Shown piece after piece: positions 26,658 to 35,281 of a stretch of DNA of 54,373 nucleotides. Below the pieces are notes generated by a model that worked only from the letters and a program-made list of their open reading frames with translations, ran no database searches and had not been told where the DNA came from. The translations under genes and the position numbers were made by a program. The stretch is from the NCBI RefSeq assembly GCF_024171885.1, contig NZ_JAMTCP010000047.1, positions 1-54,373 of the forward strand, given 5' to 3'. The stretch comes from Streptoalloteichus tenebrarius. Lineage in GTDB: Bacteria > Actinomycetota > Actinomycetes > Mycobacteriales > Pseudonocardiaceae. Within the stretch, counting starts at the first letter, position 1. Each line of letters opens with the position of its first letter.

Positions 26658-27591
26658 CCGGGAGCCGGAGTCGGAGGAGGGCGCCAGGGTCATCCCGCTG
26701 CGCCCGGAGCTGGCCGCGGCCCCGGAGCCGGCCCCGCCGGAGCCGGGGACCGAGCTGGAGCGGCGGCTCGCGGACGTCCTGGCGTTCCTGCGGCGTCGGA
26801 TCACCGGGGACTACGAGATCGACGAGTTCGGCTTCGACCAGGAGCTGACCGACTCGGTGCTGTTGCCGCCGCTGCGCCCGCTGTACGAGAAGTGGTTCCG
26901 GGTGGAGGCGGTCGGCCTGCACCACGTGCCGAGCGAGGGCGGGGCGCTGGTCGTGGCCAACCACTCCGGCACGTTGCCGCTGGACGCGCTGATGACCACG
27001 CTCGCGGTCCACGACGAGCACCCCGCGCGGCGGCATCTGCGGATGCTGGCCGCCGACCTGGTGTTCCGGCTGCCGGTGATCGGCCCGCTGGCGCGGAAGG
27101 CGGGGCACACGCTGGCCTGCCACCCGGACGCGGAGCGGCTGTTGCGCTCCGGCGAGCTGGTCGGGGTGTGGCCGGAGGGGTACAAGGGGATCGGCAAGCC
27201 CTTCCGGGACCGGTACAAGCTGCAACGCTTCGGCAGGGGCGGGTTCGTCTCGGCGGCGCTGCGCACCGGCGTGCCGATCATCCCGTGCTCGATCGTGGGG
27301 GCCGAGGAGATCTACCCGAAGATCGGCGACATCCGCCCGCTGGCCCGCCTGCTCGGCCTGCCGTACTTCCCGGTCACGCCCTTGTTCCCGTTGCTCGGGC
27401 CGCTGGGCGCGGTCCCGTTGCCCTCGAAGTGGTACATCGAGTTCGGCGAGCCCATCCCGACCAGCGGTCACGACCCGGGCGGCGCGGACGATCCCATGCT
27501 GGTCTTCAACCTCACCGACCAGGTGCGCGAGACCATCCAGCAGACGCTCTACCGCCTGCTGTCCCAGCGGACCAACGTCTTCCTCGGCTGA
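26635..27591 (+). CDS. 1-acylglycerol-3-phosphate acyltransferase-like protein (Rv0502-like)
   Basis: The 318-residue protein belongs to the PlsC/LPLAT superfamily, which transfers acyl groups from acyl-CoA to lysophospholipids or glycolipids at the inner membrane face. The catalytic motif is present as NHSGTLPLD with a longer spacing than the usual NHX4D. The glycerol-phosphate-binding loop appears as VWPEGYKG, and PIIPCSIVGAEE follows. The first 60 residues are low complexity. It overlaps the epimerase-like gene by 23 bases in another frame, so the pair is cotranscribed. The precise substrate is unknown. Confidence 0.8.
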   Translation: MSSRGGADREPESEEGARVIPLRPELAAAPEPAPPEPGTELERRLADVLAFLRRRITGDYEIDEFGFDQELTDSVLLPPLRPLYEKWFRVEAVGLHHVPSEGGALVVANHSGTLPLDALMTTLAVHDEHPARRHLRMLAADLVFRLPVIGPLARKAGHTLACHPDAERLLRSGELVGVWPEGYKGIGKPFRDRYKLQRFGRGGFVSAALRTGVPIIPCSIVGAEEIYPKIGDIRPLARLLGLPYFPVTPLFPLLGPLGAVPLPSKWYIEFGEPIPTSGHDPGGADDPMLVFNLTDQVRETIQQTLYRLLSQRTNVFLG

Positions 27592-27891
27592 GCCCGGGGT
27601 TCGCGGCGTGTTGGCGTCGGTCGCTCCGGCTCCCGGACGAAGAGGACGAACCTGACGCGGAGGGTGTCGAAACGCCACCGCTGGTGTCCGCCAGCGCCAC
27701 CGGAGACGTCAGATCCGCTGGACACGCGTCGAGGGGCATCGGATTGACGGAATGACGCCGGCCGCGTCCCTACCGTCGCGGCCATGACCAACCTCGTCTG
27801 TCTTCTCGCCCGTTCCCTCCGAGCAGCCTTCGTCCGCCGCCTGGGGACACTCGTCCGTGGCCTCGGCGGCCCGCCGCGCCGCGACCCGCCG
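27592..27891. other. intergenic region between convergent genes
   Basis: No gene is firmly supported. TACCGT at 27771-27776 sits seven bases before an ATG at 27784, the same geometry as leaderless genes elsewhere in the window. The frame runs on antisense through serB and resembles no protein I know. No terminator was recognised. Confidence 0.4.
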
Positions 27892-28794
27892 TCAGATGTT
27901 GCGGCGCCGGTACGCCAGGCCGGCCGCGACGGCCCCGGCGAGCGCGCCCGCGCCCAGCACCGAGGGCACCCCGATCCGCGCGGCCTTGCGGCCGGTCCTG
28001 AAGTCCCTGATCTCCCAGCCGCGGGCGCGCGCGACGTCGCGCAGGCCCGCGTCCGGGTTGACCGCCACGGCGGTGCCCACCGCCGACAGCATCGGGACGT
28101 CGTTGACCGAGTCCGAGTAGGCGGTGCAGCGCCGCAGGTCCAGGCCCTCCTTGGCGGCCAGGGCCCGCACGGCGTGCGCCTTGGCCCTGCCGTGCAGGAG
28201 GTCGCCGACGAGCCGGCCGGTGTAGACGCCGTCGGCGCTCTCGGCGACCGTGCCCAACGCCCCGGTCAGCCCGAGCCGGCGGGCGATGATCTGCGCCAGC
28301 TCCACCGGGGTCGCGGTGACCAGCCAGACCCGCTGGCCGGCGTCGAGGTGCATCTGCGCCAGCGCGCGGGTGCCCGACCAGATCCGGTCGGCCATCAGCT
28401 CGTCGTAGATCTCCTCGCCCAGCGTGATCAGCTCGTCGACCCGCCGGCCGGCCACGAACGACAGGGCCTGCTCGCGGCTGGCCCGCACGTCGTCGGGGTT
28501 CTCCCTGCCGCCGATCCGGAACTTCACCTGCTGCCAGGCGAAACCGGCCAGGTCGGCGGTGGTGAAGTACTTGCGCGCCGCGAGCCCCCTGGCGAAGTGG
28601 AAGATCGACGCGCCCATCATCATCGTGTTGTCGACGTCGAAGAACGCCGCGGCCGTGAGGTCGGTCGGGACCTCGGGCGAGCCCCCCGTCTCGGGGGCCG
28701 CCCCGGCCACCGCGGCCTCGGCCGAGGCCAGCCCGGCGAGGGCGGCCCGCTTCTCGCTGTCAGCGGCCCCCCCGCGCTTCCGCAGTCGTGGCAC
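27892..28794 (-). CDS. HAD-IB family phosphatase (SerB1-like)
   Basis: The 300-residue protein has the HAD motifs: motif [14 protein letters not shown] (nucleophile and acid Asp), motif [14 protein letters not shown], and motif III-IV with a [15 protein letters not shown] lysine and [10 protein letters not shown]. The cap insertion between I and II ([13 protein letters not shown] and on) is typical of the HAD-IB subgroup that includes phosphoserine phosphatase. It corresponds in place to M. tuberculosis SerB1; the actual substrate may be phosphoserine or another phosphomonoester. The C-terminus has one hydrophobic segment ([16 protein letters not shown]), suggesting membrane association. GGGAGG lies eight bases before the GTG. 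Confidence 0.85.
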   Translation of the reverse strand: MPRLRKRGGAADSEKRAALAGLASAEAAVAGAAPETGGSPEVPTDLTAAAFFDVDNTMMMGASIFHFARGLAARKYFTTADLAGFAWQQVKFRIGGRENPDDVRASREQALSFVAGRRVDELITLGEEIYDELMADRIWSGTRALAQMHLDAGQRVWLVTATPVELAQIIARRLGLTGALGTVAESADGVYTGRLVGDLLHGRAKAHAVRALAAKEGLDLRRCTAYSDSVNDVPMLSAVGTAVAVNPDAGLRDVARARGWEIRDFRTGRKAARIGVPSVLGAGALAGAVAAGLAYRRRNI

Positions 28795-29170
28795 CGCGGC
28801 GCCTCCCGGTCCGGTCTACAGGTGGTTGGACGTGATCCCCACCGGGACCTCCCCAGCCTAGCGAGCGGGTGGTGGACAGGGTGGGAGCGTGCGCGCGGGC
28901 CGTCGTCCGACCGCCGCCGGCGGCGGTCGGGACCAGGTCGGGCATGCCCCTGGTGGAGTGGGCGGCCACTGCGATCTCGGGGCCGTGGTCACCAGGAGTG
29001 CACGGGTCAGGGCGTCCTGGCGCGCGATGCCCTCCTTCCGGGGGCCACGCCGGTCCTGAGAGGGACCGGCGGCGGGGCGGCGACGCTCGGAGGGCTTCCG
29101 CCGTGGCCGGGGAGAGGTCGCCGCCGACCCGCGGGGGCCGACGGAGAAGGGGGTGGCCCGCCGACCGGGC
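28795..29170. other. intergenic region upstream of the HAD phosphatase
   Basis: This 376-base gap holds the upstream region of the minus-strand phosphatase and the downstream side of the DUF5667 gene. I recognise no gene, repeat or clear promoter in it. Confidence 0.5.
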
Positions 29171-30532
29171 TCAGCGGTCGTGCCACCCGGGCAGAACCGG
29201 CCCGAAGGGCGGGAACGTGGCGAACGGCCGGGGAAGCGTCCGCGTCGTGGGGGCGCGGTGGTGGTCGCTCCGGCCGCCGGGCGACGGCCCGAGCACCCGG
29301 GGACCCGGGGTCGGGGAGACCTGGTCGGGCTGGTCGAGCCGCCCGGGACGGTCCGGCGCGGGGCGCTCCGGCTGGTCGGTCCCCGCCGGCGGCTCGGCCA
29401 GCACCGACGGCTGGGGCGGCTCGGCGTCCGGTCCGACCGGTCGCGCGGACGGCGGCCCCGCCGTCGAGGCGGGGATGTCGGCCCCGGAGGGGCGTGCGGG
29501 CGCCGGGGGATCGCGTCGGGCGGGGACCGGGACGCACGGTTCGGTCGCCGGGAGCGGCCCGATGTCGTCGGCGGCGCCGGTGGAGACACTGGCGCAGCCG
29601 GCCCGGCCGACGAGGGCGGCTGCCCTGTCCCTGATCCGGGTGAGCAGGGCGGAGGTCGCCTCGGCCCGGGTCGCGACGGCGCGGGGCAGCGCGGCGGCGC
29701 TGCCGGACAGCCGGCGTTCCTGCTGCTCGGCCCAACCCCGCAGCGCCTCCAGCGAGTGGGCGTCGCCCGAGCCACCGAGCTGCGCGAGCAGGCGGGACCC
29801 GGCGGCCGCGTCCTCCTCGAAGTCGGCCAGCGCCGTGAGGTAGTCGTCCGCCGGCGGGTGACGCCTGCCGGCCAGCGCCTCGATCTCGCCCATGCGGGAG
29901 GCCGCCAGCTCCAGGTGCCTGGCCGCCCGCGACTCGTCGCCGAAGGTCAGCCCCAGGCTGGCGTTCTCGGCGCTGCGCTTGACCCGGTAGAGGGGATCGC
30001 CGGGCAACGCGTCCCTGCTCAGGAGGAGGCTCATCCCGGACAACGACAACACCAGGCACAACGCGGCGACGAGCGCCACCGCGAGGCGGCCGTGCGCGCC
30101 GTGCCGGGCGCCCGGCTCTTCCGGAGCGGGGTCGGTGTCGGCCCCCGGCCCGGTATGCGGGCGGCGGGCCGTGCGGCCCCTGCCCGGTGGCCGCCGTCCC
30201 CGGCGACGGCGCGGACCTCGGGCCGGGGCCGGGCCCTGCGGCTCGACCGGTGGTCGCGCGGCGATCTCGGCGAGCAGGCGTTCGCGCATCCGGTCCCGCG
30301 CCGCCGGGTCGGGGCCGAGGTCGTCGGCGGACCGGCGCAGCAGGGCGACGACCGCGAGTTCGCTGGTCAGGCGGTCGTCGAGCCGGTCGAACGGCGGCGG
30401 CGCGCCGTCCCGGTCCTGGTCCGCCCGGTCGCGGGTGTGGGCGGGAGGGGTCAGCGTCGGCAACGCCTCCGTGGCGCGGGCGAACCGCCCTCGCCTGCCC
30501 CTGTCCCCGAAGGGAGCGCGTCCCGTGGTCAC
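29171..30532 (-). CDS. DUF5667 membrane protein, candidate anti-sigma factor for BldN
   Basis: The 453-residue protein has a cytosolic N-terminal part with an RRSADDLGPDPAARDRMRERLLAEIA helix (about residues 65-92). An Arg-rich linker and one membrane helix follow (LAVALVAALCLVLSLSGMSLLL, about 150-171). The extracytoplasmic DUF5667 domain starts with GDPLYRVKRSAENASL and includes helical bundles up to about residue 310. The last 140 residues are Pro-rich. This layout (sigma-contacting N-terminus, single helix, outside domain) and its position after the BldN-like sigma gene suggest an RsbN-type anti-sigma factor. The assignment is inference. It begins 178 bases after the sigma gene stop. Confidence 0.7.
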   Translation of the reverse strand: MTTGRAPFGDRGRRGRFARATEALPTLTPPAHTRDRADQDRDGAPPPFDRLDDRLTSELAVVALLRRSADDLGPDPAARDRMRERLLAEIAARPPVEPQGPAPARGPRRRRGRRPPGRGRTARRPHTGPGADTDPAPEEPGARHGAHGRLAVALVAALCLVLSLSGMSLLLSRDALPGDPLYRVKRSAENASLGLTFGDESRAARHLELAASRMGEIEALAGRRHPPADDYLTALADFEEDAAAGSRLLAQLGGSGDAHSLEALRGWAEQQERRLSGSAAALPRAVATRAEATSALLTRIRDRAAALVGRAGCASVSTGAADDIGPLPATEPCVPVPARRDPPAPARPSGADIPASTAGPPSARPVGPDAEPPQPSVLAEPPAGTDQPERPAPDRPGRLDQPDQVSPTPGPRVLGPSPGGRSDHHRAPTTRTLPRPFATFPPFGPVLPGWHDR

Positions 30533-30710
30533 CGTCCCGCACCCATCCCGCGTCGACCTGTCCGGAGAAACGATCCACCGACCAGGTGGGTTACGCCACC
30601 GGGGGTAGGTGGCCGTTGCGCCTCCCGGGTGGTCGGCGCGCCGCGACGGACCGGGGGTCCTCCCCTGATCAGACCAGGGCGCGCTGTCACCCCGGTCGGC
30701 CGTGTCCCGC

Positions 30711-31421
30711 TCAGCGCAGCTCCCGGGGCAGGAGCTGCGCGAGCCGGCGCACGGCGCGGTGCTGGAGCGCCTTGATCGCCCCCTCGTTGCGGCCCATCAC
30801 CTTCGCCGTCTCCGCCACCGAGAGGCCCTGCATGAACCGCAGCACGATGCACTCCCGCTGGTCGTTGTTGAGCTGGCCGACGCACCGCAACAACTCGGTG
30901 TGGATCGCCTCGTCCAGCACCTCCTGCTCGGGGCCGCTCTCCACCTGCCGGCTCTCGGCCAGCTCCGCGGTGGGCACCTCCAGGCGGTACCGGCTGGACT
31001 TCACGTGGTCCAGCACCAGGTTGCGGGCGATGGTCACGAACCACGCGCCGACGTCGCGTCCCTGGTAGCTGACTGAGCCGATGCGGCGCAGCGCGCGCAG
31101 GAAGGTCTCGCTCGTGACGTCCTCGGCCAGTGTCCGGTCGCCGACGCGGAACAGCACGTACCGGTACACGACGTCCACATAGCGGTCGTAGAGCAGGCCG
31201 AAGGCGCGGGTGTCGCCGCGCTGCGCGGCGCGCACCAGCTCCCAGGAGTCGGACTGGTCGGCCGAGTGCGCGGCGGTGGTCGCGGTCGCCGCCGTGGCGG
31301 TCGCGGTCGCGGTGGCCTCCGAGATCGGCGTGCCGAGGTCGGGAGCGGACGGCTCCTCCCCTGGCGCGTTCCGGTCGGGGGCATACGTGTGCGGCGAGTG
31401 CTGCCGGGCCGAAGAGGTCAT
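30711..31421 (-). CDS. bldN: BldN-type ECF RNA polymerase sigma factor
   Basis: ECF sigma factors direct RNA polymerase to specific promoters; BldN controls aerial hypha and chaplin genes in Streptomyces. The 236-residue protein has region 2 (about residues 65-130) with YDRYVDVVYRYVLFRVGD and TSETFLRALRRIG, and IARNLVLDHVKSSRYRLE. Region 4 (about 165-232) contains RECIVLRFMQGLSVAETAKVMGRNEGAIKALQHRAVRRLAQLL. Both blocks closely match BldN as I recall it. The first 60 residues are low complexity (an Ala-Thr repeat), reminiscent of the cleaved pro-sequence of Streptomyces BldN. The neighbouring rex and DUF5667 genes also occur by bldN in Streptomyces. Confidence 0.85.
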   Translation of the reverse strand: MTSSARQHSPHTYAPDRNAPGEEPSAPDLGTPISEATATATATAATATTAAHSADQSDSWELVRAAQRGDTRAFGLLYDRYVDVVYRYVLFRVGDRTLAEDVTSETFLRALRRIGSVSYQGRDVGAWFVTIARNLVLDHVKSSRYRLEVPTAELAESRQVESGPEQEVLDEAIHTELLRCVGQLNNDQRECIVLRFMQGLSVAETAKVMGRNEGAIKALQHRAVRRLAQLLPRELR

Positions 31422-31732
31422 CGGTCCTCGGCCTCTCCTCTTCGGCTCGCCCCATGATCAGCGCGCCACCGTGAGCGGGAGGGGAGCGTGTGCCGGAGCG
31501 GGTCTCGTCCCCGCTCGCCGGCACGAGCCGCTGACCGGGGCGGCGCCGGCAGGGGAGCCGACCGGCGGGCCTGGCGCGTCGGGCGCGTCGGGCGCGTCGG
31601 AGGGAGGTCGGACGTCCGGGGAGGGGCCCCCGTCGGGCGACGGGCCGCCGCGGTCGGGGGGCGCAGGGCGTGCCGGGCGCCCGGCGCGCGCGACGCGCGC
31701 GGCCGGCGGAGCTGACCCAGCGATCGGGGCAT
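31418..31732 (-). CDS. possible small Arg/Pro-rich ORF coupled to the sigma gene
   Basis: A 104-codon frame starts at an ATG with GAGGGAG seven bases upstream and ends in an ATGA overlap with the sigma start. A -10-like TATGCT lies on the same strand at 31791-31796. The product (opening MPRSLGQLRRPRASR) is Arg/Pro-rich and matches no family I know. Overlap with ATGA is expected by chance in GC-rich DNA whenever the start is followed by A, so this is weak evidence. The stretch could equally be a long untranslated leader. Confidence 0.25.
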   Translation of the reverse strand: MPRSLGQLRRPRASRAPGARHALRPPTAAARRPTGAPPRTSDLPPTRPTRPTRQARRSAPLPAPPRSAARAGERGRDPLRHTLPSRSRWRADHGASRRGEAEDR

Positions 31733-32394
31733 GTGCCACTCCCTCGCTCGACTGCCTCGGGTGACCGCCGCCACCCTGAGCCGCACGGGCAGCATACGGG
31801 TAGTTACTCGGAAGTAGGGTCTGGAGTTGATATCGAAAGGGAGACGGCTCGCCGGGTCGGCGGCCCCGCTCCTCCGAACGGGAAACACCGGCCGCGCCGG
31901 GCCCGAGGTGGGGGCGGCGTTCTCGGTGTTCTCCCGACGCGGGCGTCGACCGCGGGGCGCCGAGGGGCGCGCCCGCGCCCGACGTGAGCCGATGACGTCC
32001 GCGAGGCAACTCTGTCGTCCCACCGTCAACGCTGTCCGCTGTCCTTCTGGTCGTCGGCTCCGGCGTGGTCGGCCGTGATCACCGCACGTCGCCCTTCTTA
32101 GCCGGAACCCCGCCGGAAAACCAGGGCCGCATTCCCGGGGGGACGCCCTCCCGAGAAGTCTCTCCGGGAAACGCGGAACCGCTGAATATGAGAAAGTTTC
32201 GGATGTTTCGGCGCGCGGGAGACACCGGTTCTCCGGGAACGGCCCCGCGCCGTGGTCGCCGTCGCGACACGGGGCCGTTTCGACACCGGCGGTGTCTGGC
32301 GTGATCATCGGAACTCGGCTACAGAGTGCAGCGAAGGCCGGAGACCGGGACGCGACGGCCCGATCCGGGTTCACCCGGCCGTGAGGAGGTCCCG
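31733..32394. other. non-coding divergent region between the sigma factor and a ligase gene
   Basis: The minus-strand -10-like TATGCT (31791-31796) and an A/T-richer patch at 31791-31845 probably hold the sigma-factor promoter. Tandem GCGTCGG-type repeats lie just inside the leader near 31575-31600. On the plus strand, GAGGAGG at 32383 is the ribosome-binding site of the ligase gene. Open frames on both strands look like composition artefacts. Confidence 0.45.
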
Positions 32395-33876
32395 ATGACG
32401 CGTGTTCCCGCTCTCGGCAACGTCGCCGAGCTCGTCAGGAGGGCCGCCGCGCGGGGCGGGGAGCACCCGGCCCTTGTCGACGTCACCGCCGGGACGACCA
32501 GGACCTGGGCCCAGCTCGACGCGGCCGTGGACGCCGAGGCGCGCCGGCTGCGCGCCCTCGGCGCGCGGCCCGGCGACCGGGTCGGCGTCCGGCTGCCGAC
32601 CGGCACCGCGTTCTGCGTGGCGGTACTGGGCGCGCTCCGCGCCGGGTGCGTCGTCGTCCCGATGGCGCCCGGAGCGCCGGAACGGGAACTGGAGCACGTG
32701 CTGACCGACAGCGGCGCGGTGTTCGTCGTCGGGGACGCCCCTGGCGTGTCGGGTGTGCCCACGCAGGAGCCACCGGACCCCGAGGCGGCGGCGGAACCGT
32801 TCGAGGCTGTTGGCGCGGGCGAGGACCTGGCCGTGCTGGCGTACACCTCCGGCACCTCGGGCGCGCCGCGCGGCGCGATGCTCCCCCACCGCGCCCTGTT
32901 GGCGAACGTCGAGCAGTGCGCCGCGCTCCGCCCGGCTCCGGTCACGGCCGCCGACCGGGTGCTCCTCGCCGTGCCGCTGTTCCACGCCTACGGACTGGGG
33001 CCGGGCCTGCTTCAGGTGGCCGCCTCGGGGGCGACCGCCGTCCTGATGGAGCGCTTCGACCCCGAGGAGGCGCTGGCGGTCGTCGAGCGGCACCGCGTGA
33101 CGGCGGTCGTGGGCGTGCCGCCGATGTACGCGGCGTGGCTGCGCCTGCCCGCCGAGCGGCTGCGCGCGGGGTTCACCACGGTCCGCGTCTTCGGCTCCGG
33201 CGCGGCCCCACTGGAGCCGGACGTGCTGGCCGCCTTCCGACGGGCCAGCGGGCTGGACGTGTTCGAGGGCTACGGCCTCACCGAGGCGGGGCCGGTCCTG
33301 ACCTCGACGCTGGTGTCCGGCCGGCCCAAGCCGGGCGCGGTGGGCCGCCCGCTGCCCGGGGTCGAGCTGCGCCTGGTGGACGTCGACGGAGAGCCGTTGC
33401 CCGACGGCGTGGACATGGGGGAGGACGCGGCGGGCACCGGCCTGGTGGCCGCCAGGGGCGCCAACCTGTTCCTGGGCTACTGGCCGGACGGGGCCGGCGG
33501 TCCCTCGGCCGACGGCTGGTTCCGCACCAACGACGTGGGATACCTGGACGCCGACGGCGACCTCCACCTCGTGGACCGCGCCGGCGACCTGATCATCGTC
33601 AACGGGTTCAACGTCTACCCCCACGAGGTCGAGCACGTGCTGTGCGAGCTGCCCGGGGTCGCGGAGGCGGCCGCCGTGGGCGTGCCCGACCCGGACACCG
33701 GGGAGGCGGTCAGGGCGGTGGTGGTGCCCGAGCCCGGCGCCGGGCTGACGGTCGAGCGGGTTCGCGAGCACTGCGCCGCGCGGTTGGCGAAGTTCAAGGT
33801 CCCCACCCAGGTGGAGTTCGTCGACGAGCTGCCGCACACGCCGACCGGCAAGCTGGCCCGCCGCGCGTTGCGCTGA
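32395..33876 (+). CDS. AMP-forming acyl-CoA ligase family enzyme
   Basis: The 493-residue protein has the ANL-superfamily core motifs: YTSGTSGAPRG (A3, with Arg at the usual Lys position), PLFHAYGLGPG (A4), GYGLTEAGPV (A5), WFRTNDVGYLD (A7, in which TND replaces the usual TGD), VDRAGDLIIVNGFNVYP (A8) and TPTGKLARRAL (A10, catalytic Lys). It should form an acyl-adenylate and then an acyl-CoA. The A8 sequence resembles long-chain fatty-acid CoA ligases. The downstream acyl-CoA dehydrogenase suggests beta-oxidation or acyl chain modification. The ATG follows GAGGAGG. Confidence 0.85.
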   Translation: MTRVPALGNVAELVRRAAARGGEHPALVDVTAGTTRTWAQLDAAVDAEARRLRALGARPGDRVGVRLPTGTAFCVAVLGALRAGCVVVPMAPGAPERELEHVLTDSGAVFVVGDAPGVSGVPTQEPPDPEAAAEPFEAVGAGEDLAVLAYTSGTSGAPRGAMLPHRALLANVEQCAALRPAPVTAADRVLLAVPLFHAYGLGPGLLQVAASGATAVLMERFDPEEALAVVERHRVTAVVGVPPMYAAWLRLPAERLRAGFTTVRVFGSGAAPLEPDVLAAFRRASGLDVFEGYGLTEAGPVLTSTLVSGRPKPGAVGRPLPGVELRLVDVDGEPLPDGVDMGEDAAGTGLVAARGANLFLGYWPDGAGGPSADGWFRTNDVGYLDADGDLHLVDRAGDLIIVNGFNVYPHEVEHVLCELPGVAEAAAVGVPDPDTGEAVRAVVVPEPGAGLTVERVREHCAARLAKFKVPTQVEFVDELPHTPTGKLARRALR

Positions 33877-33964
33877 ACACGTGGTCCTCGTCGGTGACGT
33901 GCGCCACAGCCGGCTGACACGGTTCCGAGCCCGAAGAGGCTGACTTTCCGACCGTTGGGCGTCC

Positions 33965-33970
33965 TACTAT
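33965..33970 (+). promoter_or_regulatory. -10 element for the acyl-CoA dehydrogenase gene
   Basis: TACTAT is a good -10 match, about 40 bases before the start codon. A GGAGGA site lies between them, so this gene has a conventional leader. Confidence 0.45.
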
Positions 33971-34010
33971 CGGGACACCGAGACCCGTGCCACTGTTGGA
34001 GGACGCCGGT

Positions 34011-35168
34011 ATGGGCGCGCCCGTGATCGACCGCCAACTCCCGACCGACGACGCGGCGGCGCTGCTGGACCTCACCAGGGACCTCGCCACCCGCGAACTG
34101 GCGCCCCGCGCCGCGGAGGCCGAGCGCACCGGGGAGTTCCCCAGGGAGCTGTTCCGCACCCTCGGCCGCGCGGGCCTGCTCGGCCTGCCGTACCCGGAGG
34201 AGTACGGCGGCTCCGGCCAGCCCTACGAGGTCTATCTCCAGGTCGTCGAGGAGCTGGCCCGCGCCTGGCTCGCGGTCGGCCTCGGCGTCAGCGTGCACAC
34301 GCTGTCCTGCCACGGCCTGGCGAGCTTCGGCACCGAGGAGCAGAAGCGGCGGTGGCTGCCGGACATGCTCGGCGGCGAGCTGCTCGGCGCGTACTGCCTG
34401 TCGGAGCCGCACTGCGGGTCGGACGCGGCCGCCCTGCGCACCAGGGCGGAGCGCCAGCCCGACGGCGACTACCTGGTCACCGGCACGAAGGCGTGGATCA
34501 CCCACGGCGGGGTGGCGGACTTCTGCACCCTGCTGGCCCGCACCGGCGGCGAGGGCGCGAAGGGGATCAGCGCGTTCCTGGTCGAGGCCGGCACACCGGG
34601 CATGGTGGCCGCTCCCGCCGAGCGCAAGATGGGCATGAAGTCCTCGGTCACCGCCCAGGTGGTCTTCGACCGCGCGCGGGTGGCCGAGCAGCGGCGGATC
34701 GGCGCGGAGGGCGAGGGCTTCGGCGTGGCGATGGCCGCGTTGGACGCCGGACGGCTGGGCATCGCGGCGTGCGCGGTGGGCCTGGCGCAGGCCGCGCTGG
34801 ACGTCGCCGTGGAGTACGCGGGCGAGCGGACCGCCTTCGGCCGCCCCATCGGGGACTTCCAGGGCGTGTCGTTCCTGCTCGCCGACGCCGCGGCCGGCGT
34901 CGAGGCGTCCCGGCAGCTCTACCTGGCCGCGGCGCGCCGCAAGGACGCCGGGCGGCCCTACGCGACGCAGGCCGCCATGGCCAAGCTGGTCGCCACCGAC
35001 ACGTGCATGAAGGTCACCACGGACATGGTCCAGGTGCTCGGCGGCGCGGGGTACGTCGAGGACTACCCGGTCGAGCGCTACATGCGGGAGGCCAAGGTGC
35101 TCCAGATCGTCGAGGGCACGAACCAGATCCAGCGCCTGGTGATCGGTCGGGCTCTGCTCGACCGCTGA
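34011..35168 (+). CDS. acyl-CoA dehydrogenase
   Basis: The flavoenzyme introduces a trans-2,3 double bond into an acyl-CoA and passes electrons to ETF. The 385-residue protein has the family layout: N-terminal helices, the middle beta domain with AYCLSEPHCGSDAAAL and GTKAWITHGGVAD (FAD contact), and the C-terminal helical domain with RTAFGRPIGDFQGVSF and QVLGGAGYVEDYP. It ends with the IVEGTNQIQRLVIGRAL segment, where the catalytic Glu of many family members is found. Chain-length preference cannot be read. It probably works with the ligase upstream. The stop is followed by an exceptionally long terminator. Confidence 0.92.
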   Translation: MGAPVIDRQLPTDDAAALLDLTRDLATRELAPRAAEAERTGEFPRELFRTLGRAGLLGLPYPEEYGGSGQPYEVYLQVVEELARAWLAVGLGVSVHTLSCHGLASFGTEEQKRRWLPDMLGGELLGAYCLSEPHCGSDAAALRTRAERQPDGDYLVTGTKAWITHGGVADFCTLLARTGGEGAKGISAFLVEAGTPGMVAAPAERKMGMKSSVTAQVVFDRARVAEQRRIGAEGEGFGVAMAALDAGRLGIAACAVGLAQAALDVAVEYAGERTAFGRPIGDFQGVSFLLADAAAGVEASRQLYLAAARRKDAGRPYATQAAMAKLVATDTCMKVTTDMVQVLGGAGYVEDYPVERYMREAKVLQIVEGTNQIQRLVIGRALLDR

Positions 35169-35187
35169 GGACGGACCCACCTCGTCG

Positions 35188-35229
35188 AGGCGTCCCGCCC
35201 TGCCCGACGTCGGGCAGGGCGGGACGCCT
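35188..35229 (+). terminator. 42-bp perfect palindrome, intrinsic terminator
   Basis: Twenty-base arms (35188-35207 and 35210-35229) are exactly complementary, and the central ACGT is itself palindromic. A TTTT tract starts at 35234, making this a textbook intrinsic terminator that is rare at this length in a high-GC genome. It follows the acyl-CoA dehydrogenase stop by 19 bases. Confidence 0.9.
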
Positions 35230-35281
35230 GTGCTTTTCTGTGTTCCTCGCGCAGCGTCGGGTCGTCGTGGGAGGAGCGGGC

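Noticed and set aside
27784-29634. 616-codon plus-strand frame
   Set aside because: It is antisense to the HAD phosphatase and part of the DUF5667 gene, with Gly/Arg-rich shadow composition and no family resemblance. Only its leaderless-like start is kept as a low-interest finding.
31811-31832. BldD-like site (TTAC...GTAG) upstream of the BldN-like gene
   Set aside because: The spacing between half-sites is one base longer than the BldD consensus, and the right half reads GTAG instead of GTNA. Too weak to call.
31418-32374. 318-codon minus-strand frame upstream of the sigma factor
   Set aside because: The long version has no start signal and is low complexity. Only the shorter frame from 31732 has a ribosome-binding site, and that too is doubtful.
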